Assembly: GCF_014268595.2 (NCBI RefSeq)
Contig: NZ_CP077091.1
Coordinates: forward strand, 3,560,001 to 3,624,000
Source: Pseudomonas hamedanensis
GTDB taxonomy: Bacteria > Pseudomonadota > Gammaproteobacteria > Pseudomonadales > Pseudomonadaceae
Direction: 5' to 3'
Length of the DNA stretch: 64,000 nt
The notes below the pieces were generated by a model that made no database searches, was not told the origin of the DNA, and worked only from the letters and a program-made list of their open reading frames with translations. Of this stretch, positions 1 through 9,320 are shown in pieces (position 1 is the stretch's first letter; every line of letters starts with the position of its first letter). Made by a program: the position numbers and the translations under genes.

Positions 1-849
1 ATCGGTATCACCTTCGCCCTCGCACGCAACTTGCCGGGTCTGCTCGAAGTGTTTGTGCTGTCCAAGCTCAATCTGGCCCAGGGCAGTGCTTACGCCACAA
101 CGACGCTGCTGTCGTACGTGATTGCCGGCGTCGGCTTTGTCACCACACTGTCGACCCTCGGCGTCAGCTGGGACAAGTTGCAGTGGCTGGTCGCGGCACT
201 GTCGGTGGGTCTCGGTTTCGGTATGCAGGAGATATTTGCCAACTTCATCTCCGGGATCATGATCCTGTTCGAACGCCCGGTACGGATCGGCGACACCATC
301 ACCATCGGCAACCTGTCGGGCACGGTGAGCAAGATCCGCATCCGCGCCACGACCATCACCGATTTCGATCGCAAGGACATCATTGTCCCAAACAAGACGT
401 TCATCACCGGGCAACTGATCAACTGGTCGCTGACCGACACCATCACCCGCGTGACACTGAAACTCGGCGTCGATTACGGCTCGGATCTGGATCTGGTCAA
501 GGAACTGCTGCTCAAAGCTGCCCGCGAAAACCCGCGCGTGCTGAAGGAACCAGAGCCGCACGTGTACTTCCTCAACTTCGGCGAAAGCACTCTCGATCAC
601 GAACTGCGCATGCACGTGCGCGATCTGGGCGACCGCAACCCGGTGCTCGACGAGGTCAACCGCTTCATCAACCGCGAGTTCAAGAAGCAGCACATCAACA
701 TTTCGTTCCGGCAGATGGAGGTTTACCTGAAGAACCTCCACGGCCAGGAATACAAGATGGTGCCCGTGGAGCCGGAGAACAAAACCATCGTGCCGATCGT
801 CGACGCGCAGAAACCGTTGCAGGAACCGCCACCGAGCAAACTCGACTAA
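1..849 (+). CDS. Mechanosensitive ion channel, MscK/KefA-like (C-terminal part, 5' truncated by window edge)
   Basis: The reading frame is open from the first base, so the gene starts before the window; about 282 C-terminal residues are visible. They contain the MscS pore and beta domain: a last hydrophobic helix rich in Gly and Ala (LSVGLGFGMQEIFANFISG), then the typical ERPVRIGDTI and GTVSKIRIRATTI segments and the IIVPNK motif. The family releases ions and osmolytes across the inner membrane under hypo-osmotic shock. The proline-rich tail (EPPPSKLD) suits the large MscK-type proteins, but the N-terminal periplasmic part is not visible, so a smaller MscS paralogue cannot be excluded. selO follows 48 bp downstream and may be co-transcribed. 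Confidence 0.88.
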   Translation: MGITFALARNLPGLLEVFVLSKLNLAQGSAYATTTLLSYVIAGVGFVTTLSTLGVSWDKLQWLVAALSVGLGFGMQEIFANFISGIMILFERPVRIGDTITIGNLSGTVSKIRIRATTITDFDRKDIIVPNKTFITGQLINWSLTDTITRVTLKLGVDYGSDLDLVKELLLKAARENPRVLKEPEPHVYFLNFGESTLDHELRMHVRDLGDRNPVLDEVNRFINREFKKQHINISFRQMEVYLKNLHGQEYKMVPVEPENKTIVPIVDAQKPLQEPPPSKLD

Positions 850-2361
<1,512 letters not shown>

Positions 2362-2367
2362 ATCGAT

Positions 2368-2769
2368 TCAGATAAACACCTCGATCGGTACATTGAAACG
2401 CTCAGCCAGCCAGCGGATCTGGCGCAGGTTGAGCTTTCGCTTACCGCTCAAAATCTCCGAAACGACGGACTGAGTACCCACGCCAGGAAGGTCGCTCTGA
2501 GTGAGGCCGTGTTCGCGCATCATATAGCCAAGCACTTCTTCGCCGCTCGCTTCAGCCATCGGATGATGGGTGCGATCCCATTCCTCGATCCAGTCACCGA
2601 TGATGTCCAAAAGGCTCATCAATGGATGCGATTCATCTTCCCCGGTTATTTCGAGAATCTCATTGACCGCCCGCACCAAGACGTCGTAATCCTCTTCGCT
2701 CTTCGGCTTGCGAACCAGCGGCGCGACATATTCCCAGTGCTCAGCCACTGTCTTGATCAAAATGCTCAT
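2368..2769 (-). CDS. higA: HigA-type antitoxin with HTH domain
   Basis: 133 residues, antitoxin partner of the preceding HigB-like toxin gene. The N-terminal half (MSILIKTVAEHW onward) is a helical toxin-binding region typical of E. coli-type HigA. The C-terminal half holds an XRE/Cro-like helix-turn-helix: LTQSDLPGVGTQSVVSEILSG followed by RKLNLRQIRWLAERFNV. The antitoxin neutralises HigB and represses the operon through its DNA-binding domain. The start at 2769 makes an ATGA overlap with the toxin stop and has a GGAAGG box about 10 nt upstream. An ATG six codons earlier (2787) lacks this arrangement. Toxin-first gene order is the rule in higBA operons. Confidence 0.9.
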   Translation of the reverse strand: MSILIKTVAEHWEYVAPLVRKPKSEEDYDVLVRAVNEILEITGEDESHPLMSLLDIIGDWIEEWDRTHHPMAEASGEEVLGYMMREHGLTQSDLPGVGTQSVVSEILSGKRKLNLRQIRWLAERFNVPIEVFI

Positions 2770-3062
2770 ACCTTCGCTTCCTTCCATTTGCCCCGATCAT
2801 ATTCGCGATGATCCAGAACATATTTTATGTACAACCTCTGCGATCGATAACTGACAAAAGCGATCAGTCGCAGCTTGTTGCCGCCCAGGTCAAAGACATG
2901 AAACTGGCCCACCTTGTCGATCGCAGGAAATATCGATTTCATCGCCGAGAAGTCCTTGGGACAGCTTCTCTTTGCCAGTCGAAACCACTGCGCCAGTGCG
3001 CTTGCCGTTTGTGGCCATTTTTCCTTGGCCTCTCTGATGGGTTTTTCGCTGAACACATGCAT
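2766..3062 (-). CDS. higB: HigB-type mRNA interferase toxin
   Basis: 98 residues, the usual size of HigB. This RelE-fold family cleaves mRNA on the ribosome when not bound by HigA. Family hallmarks are visible: MHVFSEKPIREAKEKWP at the N-terminus, SIFPAIDKVGQFHVFDLGGNKLRLIAFV in the middle, and the YIKYVLDHREYDRGKWK ending with the basic and His/Tyr residues of the active region. A GGAT-containing weak ribosome binding site precedes the ATG. The antitoxin gene overlaps its stop by 4 nt, so translation of the pair is probably coupled. The module lies between selO and trxC and is likely an accessory insertion. Confidence 0.92.
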   Translation of the reverse strand: MHVFSEKPIREAKEKWPQTASALAQWFRLAKRSCPKDFSAMKSIFPAIDKVGQFHVFDLGGNKLRLIAFVSYRSQRLYIKYVLDHREYDRGKWKEAKV

Positions 3063-3071
3063 GCAACATCC

Positions 3072-3129
3072 TTATCGCATTCTGCTATGGAAAGTTAATC
3101 GAAGGGTGCGATTATCGCAATGTGCGATA
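3072..3129 (-). promoter_or_regulatory. Putative HigA operator cluster upstream of higB
   Basis: A perfect palindrome TGCGAT-T-ATCGCA lies at 3107-3119, flanked by half-sites TTATCGCA (3072-3079) and TGCGATA (3123-3129). All are within 70 bp upstream of the toxin start. Since HigA-type antitoxins repress their own operon by binding palindromes in the promoter, these repeats are the natural operator candidates. The exact -35/-10 boxes could not be assigned with certainty. Confidence 0.6.
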
Positions 3130-3255
3130 GAGGCAGACAGACCAGCGGTGCGTCCGGTAAATCTCAGCCTAGGTCTAACCTCGCACCGTGCACGATTGAA
3201 AATATGAGCAAACGTCTCAAACTACGTGTTATCAGCTCTCTTCTGGATTTCGCTC

Positions 3256-3690
3256 ATGACAACCCCTCTCCTCATCCCCTGCCCCACCTGCAACGGCCTC
3301 AACCGCATCCCCGCCGAGCGCCTCGCTGACCACCCCAAGTGCGGGCGCTGCAAATCTGCGGTGCTGTTGAGCAAACCCTTTGAACTCACGCAAGGCGACT
3401 ACGCCAGCCAGATCAAGGGCGATCTGCCGTTGCTGGTGGACGTGTGGGCGGACTGGTGCGGGCCGTGCAAGTCGTTTGCGCCGGTGTTCGAACAGGCGGC
3501 GGCGCAGTTGGCGGGCAAGTGTCGGCTGGCCAAACTGGACAGCGAGGCGAATCGCCAGTTATCGGCGCAGTTGGGGATTCGCTCGATCCCGAGCCTGATT
3601 CTGTTTAAAAACGGCAAGGAAGTGGCACGGCAAAGTGCCGCGTTTCCGTTGCCGCAACTGATGGCTTGGCTGCGTAGCCAAGGTATCTGA
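3256..3690 (+). CDS. trxC: Thioredoxin 2 (TrxC)
   Basis: 144 residues. An N-terminal zinc-binding module has two CxxC pairs (CPTC and CGRC, residues 8-11 and 27-30), followed by a thioredoxin fold with the WCGPC active site near residue 71. TrxC reduces disulfides in the cytoplasm using thioredoxin reductase and is typically induced by oxidative stress. The ATG at 3256 (MTTPLLIPCPTCNG) was chosen because the zinc module begins at once; an earlier in-frame start at 3226 would only add a non-conserved ten residues. The gene stands alone, with a REP pair just downstream. Confidence 0.95.
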   Translation: MTTPLLIPCPTCNGLNRIPAERLADHPKCGRCKSAVLLSKPFELTQGDYASQIKGDLPLLVDVWADWCGPCKSFAPVFEQAAAQLAGKCRLAKLDSEANRQLSAQLGIRSIPSLILFKNGKEVARQSAAFPLPQLMAWLRSQGI

Positions 3691-3706
3691 CCACACACAA
3701 ATCCAA

Positions 3707-3796
3707 TGTAGGAGTGAGCCTGCTCGCGATGAGGCCGTCACATTCAACATTTGCGTTGGATGAAAGGACGCTATCGCGAGCAGGCTCACTCCTACA
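3707..3796. repeat. REP palindrome pair (TGTAGGAGTGAGCCTGCTCGCG type)
   Basis: Two inverted copies of a Pseudomonas REP unit: TGTAGGAGTGAGCCTGCTCG at the left and its complement CGAGCAGGCTCACTCCTACA at the right, about 45 bp apart. It sits between the convergent trxC and ParA genes, a usual REP location. Confidence 0.9.
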
Positions 3797-3819
3797 GGGG
3801 GCAGTGTGTATTCGGGGAA

Positions 3820-4590
3820 TCAGTGGTCTTCCAGCAGATTGTGCAGTTCGACAAACTGCTGCGTCAGCTTGTGCCGTGGATCGAGGTGGATCAGCGGCAT
3901 GCTCGCCTGGTGGGATTCGCGCATGCGCACCGAGCTGCTCAGGTACACCGGCAACACTGGCAGCCCTTCGGCAATCAGCTCATCCAGCATCTGCTGCGGC
4001 AGGCTGGCGCGGGCCTGAAACTGGTTGACCACAATGCCTTCAACTTCCAGACCTTCGTTGTGGTCGTCCTTCAATTCTTCGATTTCGGCGATCAGGCCGT
4101 ACAGCGCCTGACGCGAGAAACTGTCGCAATCGAAGGGAATTAACACCCGATCCGCCGCGATCAGTGCCGATACCGCGTAAAAATTCAGCGCCGGCGGGGT
4201 GTCGAGGTAGATCCGGTCGTAGTCTTCGGACAGCTCATCCAGCAACTTGCGCAGCTTGTTGATCTTGTGCTTGGCCTCAAGCTTGGGCTGCAGGTCGGCC
4301 AGCTCGGCGGTGGCGGTGATGATGTGGAGATTGTCGAACGGGGTTTCGTAGATATCCGCCTGATTCTTCTTCGAGAACGGCCCCGACGACAGGGTCTGCT
4401 TGAAGAAGTCGGCGATGCCCATCGGGATGTCGTCACCGGTGAGCCCGGTCAGGTATTGAGTGGAGTTGGCCTGGGCATCGAGATCCACCAACAACGTGCG
4501 ATAACCCTCGCTGGCGCTGACCGCGGCCAGGTTGCAGGCGATGCTGGATTTGCCTACGCCACCTTTCTGATTGAACACCACGCGCCGCAT
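3820..4590 (-). CDS. ParA-family ATPase
   Basis: 256 residues with the deviant Walker A motif KGGVGKSS at residues 9-16, the [12 protein letters not shown] box near 38 and [13 protein letters not shown] near 130, all hallmarks of ParA/Soj/MinD-like ATPases. Such proteins use ATP-driven dimerisation on DNA or membrane to position cargo. No parB is adjacent and chromosomal ParAB lies elsewhere in Pseudomonas, so this is an orphan ParA whose cargo cannot be told from the sequence. The start at 4590 is preceded by GGAGG 8 nt upstream; an in-frame start 35 codons earlier would add an unrelated extension and is rejected. Confidence 0.9.
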   Translation of the reverse strand: MRRVVFNQKGGVGKSSIACNLAAVSASEGYRTLLVDLDAQANSTQYLTGLTGDDIPMGIADFFKQTLSSGPFSKKNQADIYETPFDNLHIITATAELADLQPKLEAKHKINKLRKLLDELSEDYDRIYLDTPPALNFYAVSALIAADRVLIPFDCDSFSRQALYGLIAEIEELKDDHNEGLEVEGIVVNQFQARASLPQQMLDELIAEGLPVLPVYLSSSVRMRESHQASMPLIHLDPRHKLTQQFVELHNLLEDH

Positions 4591-4799
4591 GACCAAACCT
4601 CCGTGTATCAAAGAATGACCGAGTGTAGATGCGGGCGACCTCGCTTCGCTACCTCCACGGACAGGGACTACGTCTTGAGGTGTAAATGTCGACACCCGGG
4701 CGTGGAAAAAACCGCGTGAGAATACAGAGACACCTGACAGACAGGCCGCGGAGATTCTGGATAATGGCCAAGTGACAGTTATCCAACGAACCGCTCAGT

Positions 4800-4820
4800 A
4801 CATTTTGTTGGGCAAAATGT
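4800..4820 (+). promoter_or_regulatory. Perfect dyad upstream of the aryl polyene operon promoter
   Basis: ACATTTTG (4800-4807) and CAAAATGT (4813-4820) are exact reverse complements separated by TTGGG. The dyad ends 9 bp before the -35 element, a position that suits an activator. No regulator gene is next to the operon, so the binding protein is unknown. The rest of 4591-4946 holds the ParA leader and the operon leader and shows no gene. Confidence 0.5.
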
Positions 4821-4829
4821 AACCAGCAT

Positions 4830-4858
4830 TTGCTAGACACCCGTCGCACCGGGATAAT
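4830..4858 (+). promoter_or_regulatory. Sigma70-type promoter of the aryl polyene operon
   Basis: TTGCTA (4830-4835) and GATAAT (4853-4858) are separated by 17 bp, a near-consensus sigma70 arrangement. Transcription would start near 4865, leaving a leader of about 80 nt before the first gene. Confidence 0.55.
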
Positions 4859-4946
4859 GCGCGCCACCCGGCGCTACGCGCCAAGCCAAGCCTGCTGCGG
4901 CGCTGGCGATCCAACGCGTCAACGAAAGCCCGCAGGGGCGGGATGA

Positions 4947-5672
4947 ATGTCCGTGATCAACTTCAACATCGCCCAATGGCGCGCATGGGCCCCGGGGCTC
5001 GACAGCGTGGACGCCTGGCAGGCCTGGAGCCGACAGCCGGTGGTGCTGCAGAGCAGCGATGCCGCGCCCGATGTGTCGTTTCTGCCGGCCATGCAACGTC
5101 GTCGCCTCAGCCGTCTGGCGCGGATGGCTTTCAGCGTTGGCTGGCCACTGGCCGAGGGACGCGACAACCTGCCATTGGTGTTCGTCTCGCGGCACGGCGA
5201 AACGCCGCGCACATTCGACATCCTCAGTGACCTGGCAACCGACCAGCCGCTGTCCCCGACCCAGTTCAGCCTCTCGGTGCACAACGCGATCATCGGCCTG
5301 TGGTCGATCATGCGTGGCGAAACCAGCGAGATGACCGCCCTTGCCGCCGCCGGCGACGGCCTCGAACACGGCATGCTCGAAGCCGCGGCGTTGCTCGCTG
5401 AAGGTGCCCCGGCAGTGTTGCTGATCGTGACCGAAGAACAACCGCCTGAAGCGTATTCGCAATGGATTGACGATGTGCCGTTCCCCTACGCACTCGCGCT
5501 GCTGATCACTGCCGGTACCGACTGGCGGCTGACGCTGAACAGCAGCACGAAAATCCAGTCAAAGGCGCACTGGCCGCACGCGCTCAACCTGCTGCGCACC
5601 CTGCTCGGCCAGCAAACCCATTGCCAACATGCCTGGAAAAATCGTGTATGGACCTGGCAACGCAACCCGTGA
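4947..5672 (+). CDS. Beta-ketoacyl synthase-like chain-length factor, aryl polyene cluster
   Basis: 241 residues, matching the short 'beta-ketoacyl synthase N-terminal-like' proteins that open aryl polyene (APE) clusters. It is about half the length of a true ketosynthase and lacks a catalytic Cys in the thiolase core; the only Cys is near the C-terminus (THCQH). In APE systems such proteins pair with a ketosynthase as a non-catalytic chain-length factor, so here it probably partners the ketosynthase at 19561 or 21939. The ATG at 4947 has only a weak upstream purine stretch. It overlaps the next gene by 25 nt, and from here to 23165 almost all genes overlap, indicating one operon. Confidence 0.85.
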   Translation: MSVINFNIAQWRAWAPGLDSVDAWQAWSRQPVVLQSSDAAPDVSFLPAMQRRRLSRLARMAFSVGWPLAEGRDNLPLVFVSRHGETPRTFDILSDLATDQPLSPTQFSLSVHNAIIGLWSIMRGETSEMTALAAAGDGLEHGMLEAAALLAEGAPAVLLIVTEEQPPEAYSQWIDDVPFPYALALLITAGTDWRLTLNSSTKIQSKAHWPHALNLLRTLLGQQTHCQHAWKNRVWTWQRNP

Positions 5673-6460
5673 CCGAGAAGAACCGCGACGCCTATTACTG
5701 GCGCCTGCTCGCCACCGCGGCGAGCTTCGCCCTGTTCGGGCTTGGCGGCCTGTGCCTGCGTCTGCTGGTGTTTCCCCTGCTTGCCTGCCTGCCGGGCGAT
5801 GCCCTGGTGCATCGACGGCGCGCGCGGCAGACGGTCAGTCGGCTGTTCTGGTTTTTCGTGCGGTTCATGGCCCGCACTGGTGTGCTGACCTATGACATCC
5901 AAGGCGCCGAACGCCTCGGCCGCCCCGGACAGATGATCATCGCCAACCACCCTTCGTTGATCGACGTGGTGTTTCTGATCGGTCTGGTGCGCCAGGCCAA
6001 TTGCGTGGTGAAGAAAAGCCTGTGGGAGAACCCTTTCACCCGCGGCCCCCTGCGGCGCACCGAATACATCAGCAATGACGGCAGCATGGACATGCTCGAT
6101 GCCGCCGCCGAGTCGCTGCACAACGGCCAGACCCTGATCATCTTCCCGGAGGGCACCCGCACCCAGCCCGGGCAGGCACCGGCCTTTCATCGGGGCGCCG
6201 CTTCGATTGCCCTGCGCGGTGCGAAAATCGTTACCCCGGTGATCATCAAGGTCAACCCGACCACCCTGACCAAAGCCGAACCCTGGTATCGCATTCCCCG
6301 CCGCCGCGTGCACTTCAGTTTTCGCGTCGGGGCCGATATAGACCCACAGACCTTCGCCGCGCAGGGGCCGGCACCGCAGGCCTCGCGCAAGCTCAACGAC
6401 TATTTGCATGACTATTTCATTAAGGAGCTCGCCGAAGATGAGCGATTTGAACAACCCTGA
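5648..6460 (+). CDS. 1-acyl-sn-glycerol-3-phosphate acyltransferase-like membrane acyltransferase, APE cluster
   Basis: 270 residues. After a hydrophobic N-terminal segment (about residues 20-50) come the PlsC-family motifs: NHPSLID (HX4D catalytic box near residue 100) and FPEGTRT (acceptor-binding, near 168). The family moves an acyl chain from acyl-ACP or acyl-CoA to a lysophospholipid or related acceptor at the inner membrane. In an APE operon it probably helps attach the polyene acyl chain or build its lipid anchor; that role is inferred from context. The start at 5648 lies within the end of the upstream gene. Confidence 0.88.
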   Translation: MDLATQPVTEKNRDAYYWRLLATAASFALFGLGGLCLRLLVFPLLACLPGDALVHRRRARQTVSRLFWFFVRFMARTGVLTYDIQGAERLGRPGQMIIANHPSLIDVVFLIGLVRQANCVVKKSLWENPFTRGPLRRTEYISNDGSMDMLDAAAESLHNGQTLIIFPEGTRTQPGQAPAFHRGAASIALRGAKIVTPVIIKVNPTTLTKAEPWYRIPRRRVHFSFRVGADIDPQTFAAQGPAPQASRKLNDYLHDYFIKELAEDERFEQP

Positions 6461-6710
6461 CCTGATGCGTGACATCAAACTGCTGATCATCGACGCCCTC
6501 GGCCTCGAAGACGTTGGCCCCGACGACATCGGTGACGAGCAGACGCTGTTTGGCGAAGGCCTGGGTCTGGACTCGGTCGACGCGCTGGAACTGGGTCTGG
6601 CGATCCAGAAAAAATACGGCATCAAGATCGACGCCGATGCCAAAGACACTCGCAACCATTTCACCAACGTGGCGAGCCTTGCGGCTTTCGTCACGGCCAA
6701 AGCAGCTTGA
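6438..6710 (+). CDS. Acyl carrier protein 1, APE cluster
   Basis: 90 residues, acidic, with the phosphopantetheine attachment motif GLDSVDALEL; the Ser in DSV carries the prosthetic group. It carries starter or growing polyene chains. A strong ribosome binding site AAGGAG at 6422-6427 precedes the ATG, which lies inside the end of the acyltransferase gene. A second ACP follows 9 bp downstream; paired ACPs are characteristic of APE clusters, where they serve different steps. Confidence 0.93.
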   Translation: MSDLNNPDLMRDIKLLIIDALGLEDVGPDDIGDEQTLFGEGLGLDSVDALELGLAIQKKYGIKIDADAKDTRNHFTNVASLAAFVTAKAA

Positions 6711-6719
6711 GACCGGACC

Positions 6720-6974
6720 ATGCAAACTCGTGACGATATCTTCAACACCCTGCGCGATGCCCTGGTCGAACTGTTCGAACTGGATCCCGGCCGGGTCAGC
6801 ATGGACGCCAACCTGTATCAGGATCTGGAAATCGACAGCATCGACGCGGTCGATCTGATCGATCACATCAAACGTCAGACCGGCAAGAAAATCGCCGCCG
6901 AGGAGTTCAAGTCGGTGCGCACCGTCGGTGACGTGGTCGAGGCGGTGTTCCGTCTGGTTCAACCGGCCACATGA
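6720..6974 (+). CDS. Acyl carrier protein 2, APE cluster
   Basis: 84 residues with the 4'-phosphopantetheine site LEIDSIDAVDLIDH. It is distinct in sequence from the ACP immediately upstream, so the two are not a recent tandem duplication and probably have separate partners: one for starter activation and the other for elongation, as known for APE synthesis. Its stop overlaps the next start as ATGA. Confidence 0.93.
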   Translation: MQTRDDIFNTLRDALVELFELDPGRVSMDANLYQDLEIDSIDAVDLIDHIKRQTGKKIAAEEFKSVRTVGDVVEAVFRLVQPAT

Positions 6975-7516
6975 GCCGACTGATCGGCCTGGGCCTGCTG
7001 CTGGCCGGTCTGCTGTACCCCTTTGCGGTGTATTTCGGTATGGAGCACTTCGCGCCGTGGCAGTTCGGTCTGCTGCTGGGCAGCCTGTGGCTGGCGCGGG
7101 CACTGACCGGCGAGCGCAAACCCGGCAGCCTGTGGATGGCCGGCGCGGCAATCGTGTTCTGCCTGCTGCTGGCGCTGTTCGACAGTCCGCTGTTGTTGCG
7201 CTGGTACCCGGTGCTGATCAGCGGGTTCATGCTGGTGCTGTTCAGCCTGAGCCTGAAATACGGCCCGCCGATGGTCGAGCGCCTGGCACGGTTGCGTGAG
7301 CCTGAGCTACCGGACATTGCCATTCGCTATACGCGCAAGGTCACGGTGGCCTGGAGTGTGTTTTTCTTTTGCAACGGTTTGTGCGCTGCCCTTCTGACGC
7401 TGTGGGCGCCGCTGGACTGGTGGATGTTGTACACCGGCCTGATTTCCTACGGATTGATCGGCCTGATGTTTGCCATTGAATGGCTGATACGACAACGGGT
7501 AAGAGGCCGTACATGA
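6971..7516 (+). CDS. Small integral membrane protein (COG4648-like), APE cluster
   Basis: 181 residues, mostly hydrophobic, with about five to six predicted membrane segments: LGLLLAGLLYPFAVYFGM at the start, further ones in the middle, and a C-terminal SVFFFCNGLCAALLTLW region. No catalytic motif was recognised. Membrane proteins of this kind regularly accompany the ACP and AMP-ligase genes in APE clusters; the role may be anchoring or export of the polyene-lipid. ATGA overlaps at both ends indicate translational coupling. Confidence 0.8.
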   Translation: MSRLIGLGLLLAGLLYPFAVYFGMEHFAPWQFGLLLGSLWLARALTGERKPGSLWMAGAAIVFCLLLALFDSPLLLRWYPVLISGFMLVLFSLSLKYGPPMVERLARLREPELPDIAIRYTRKVTVAWSVFFFCNGLCAALLTLWAPLDWWMLYTGLISYGLIGLMFAIEWLIRQRVRGRT

Positions 7517-9192
7517 ACTGGATAAAACTTGAGCAGCTGTTGCTCAAGGCTGTGCCGGCGCGGGCAATCAGCCACGCACCGGCCATCGATCATGCGCAAC
7601 TGTGCGAGCAGGCATTGAGCGTTGCCGCCGGCCTGCAAGCGCAAGGCGTGAAGCGCCTGGCCGTGCATCTGGAAGATGCCGCCGATCTGGCAGTCGCCCT
7701 GCTCGGCGCGTGGCGCGCGGGCGCCAGCGTGTTGCTGCCCGCCGACCTGCAGGCGCAGACACGCCAGCGCTGGTCCGGTGAAGTCGATAGCTGGCTGACC
7801 GATCAGCCTGGCGATGCGCACTTGAGCGACTTTCACCAAGCCGGGTTGGCGGGCGCCGAACTGGACCTCGATCAGTGCCGCCTGAGCCTGTGCACCTCCG
7901 GCTCCAGCGGCGAACCCAAGCGCATCGACAAAAACCTGCGCCAGCTGGCCAATGAAGTCCAGGCGCTGGAGCAGCTATGGGGCGCAGACCTCGGCCAGGC
8001 CTGCATCATCGGCAGTGTCGCCACGCAGCACATCTACGGCTTGCTGTTTCGAGTGCTGTGGCCGTTGTGCGCCGGGCGCTCGTTGGTGCGCCGGCAACTG
8101 GCGTTTCCCGAGGATTTGCAGCGTGCCAGCCGCGAATATCCGGCCTTTGCCTGGGTCGCCAGTCCGGCGCTGCTCAAGCGCATGGGCGACAACCTCGACT
8201 GGCCGGCCTTGAGCGCCGTGCGCCGGGTGTTTTCCTCCGGCGGAGCGCTGCCGCCAGAGGCCGCGCAGAGCCTGCATCAGCGCCTGCAGCAATGGCCGAC
8301 GGAAATCCTCGGCAGCTCGGAAACCGGCGGTATTGCCTGGCGTCAGGGCGAGCCTTTATGGCAGCCGTTTGCCGGCGTCGAACTGAGCCAGGACAGCGAC
8401 GGCGCGCTGCTGGTCGCCTCAGCTTATTTGCCTGCCGGGCATGTCGAGCATACGGCCGACGCCGCCCGCGTCCAGGCCGACGGGCGTTTCGAACTGCTGG
8501 GCCGGCTGGACCGCATCGTCAAACTGGAAGAAAAACGCATCTCGCTGCCCATGCTCGAACAAGCCCTGGTTGCGCATGATTGGGTGGCGGAAGCGCGGCT
8601 GGGCGTGGTGCAGGAAAACCGCGCCTCGCTCGGCGCTCTGCTGGTGCTCAGCGAATCGGGGCTGTTTGCATTGCGCGAACAGGGCCGCCGTGGCCTGACC
8701 GAAACCCTGCGCAAGCACCTGAGCCAGCATTGCGAAGCCCTCGCCCTGCCCCGGCGCTGGCGCCTGCTGCGCCAGCTGCCCCTGAACAGCCAGGGCAAAC
8801 TGCCCCAGGCCACCGTCGAAGCGTTGCTGCTCGCCGCCCGGCCGAAAGCCCCCGAAGTGCTTGAGCAAAGCGAAACCGAGGGCGAGTGGAGCCTGCAACT
8901 GAGCGTGCCGCCGGACCTGGCCTATTTCAGCGGCCACTTCCCCAAGGCGCCGGTATTACCCGGCGTCGTGCAAGTGGAATGGGCGCTGAACCTGGGCCGG
9001 CAATTGCTGAAGCTCGATGGCGCATTTGCCGGCATGGAAGTGTTGAAATTCCAGCAACTGGTGCGCCCCGGCGATGAAATCCAGTTGCACCTGCGCTTCG
9101 ATCCGGCGCGCGGCAAACTGTATTTCGCTTATCGCAACGACACGGCGACCTGCTCGAGCGGGCGCATCCTCTTGGGGAAAAGTCATGCATAA
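7513..9192 (+). CDS. Fused AMP-ligase (aryl starter activation) and FabA/FabZ-like dehydratase, APE cluster
   Basis: 559 residues with two domains. Residues about 1-450 form an ANL-type adenylation domain: the phosphate-binding loop is [12 protein letters not shown] (near 130), GSSETGG (near 270) is the A5-like motif, and [11 protein letters not shown] (near 430) carries the catalytic Lys region. Residues about 465-559 form a hotdog domain with [19 protein letters not shown], the His-containing dehydratase motif. The first domain should activate an aromatic acid and load it on an ACP; the second should dehydrate 3-hydroxyacyl-ACP during elongation. These functions are separate genes in the E. 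coli APE cluster, so this is a fusion. ATG at 7513 by ATGA overlap. Confidence 0.88.
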   Translation: MNWIKLEQLLLKAVPARAISHAPAIDHAQLCEQALSVAAGLQAQGVKRLAVHLEDAADLAVALLGAWRAGASVLLPADLQAQTRQRWSGEVDSWLTDQPGDAHLSDFHQAGLAGAELDLDQCRLSLCTSGSSGEPKRIDKNLRQLANEVQALEQLWGADLGQACIIGSVATQHIYGLLFRVLWPLCAGRSLVRRQLAFPEDLQRASREYPAFAWVASPALLKRMGDNLDWPALSAVRRVFSSGGALPPEAAQSLHQRLQQWPTEILGSSETGGIAWRQGEPLWQPFAGVELSQDSDGALLVASAYLPAGHVEHTADAARVQADGRFELLGRLDRIVKLEEKRISLPMLEQALVAHDWVAEARLGVVQENRASLGALLVLSESGLFALREQGRRGLTETLRKHLSQHCEALALPRRWRLLRQLPLNSQGKLPQATVEALLLAARPKAPEVLEQSETEGEWSLQLSVPPDLAYFSGHFPKAPVLPGVVQVEWALNLGRQLLKLDGAFAGMEVLKFQQLVRPGDEIQLHLRFDPARGKLYFAYRNDTATCSSGRILLGKSHA

Positions 9193-9194
9193 CC

Positions 9195-9305
9195 TGTGGC
9201 GAGGGAGCTTGCTCCCGCTGGGTTGCGAAGCAGCCCCACCCGTTTTTGGCAGCCCATCGAAGGCGAGCGCTTCGCACTCGAGCGGGAGCAAGCTCCCTCG
9301 CCACA
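9195..9305. repeat. REP palindrome pair inserted inside the APE operon, flanked by an 11-bp direct repeat
   Basis: The unit TGTGGCGAGGGAGCTTGCTC (from 9195) and its complement ending at 9305 form a 25-bp perfect inverted repeat. CATGCATAACC occurs just before it (9184-9194) and again at 9320-9330, where it contains the start codon of the glycosyltransferase gene. Confidence 0.9.
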
Positions 9306-9320
9306 AAGGGGATGTGTTCC

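Noticed and set aside
2770..2787. Longer start for the HigA-like antitoxin
   Set aside because: The GGAAGG box and ATGA overlap fit the start at 2769.
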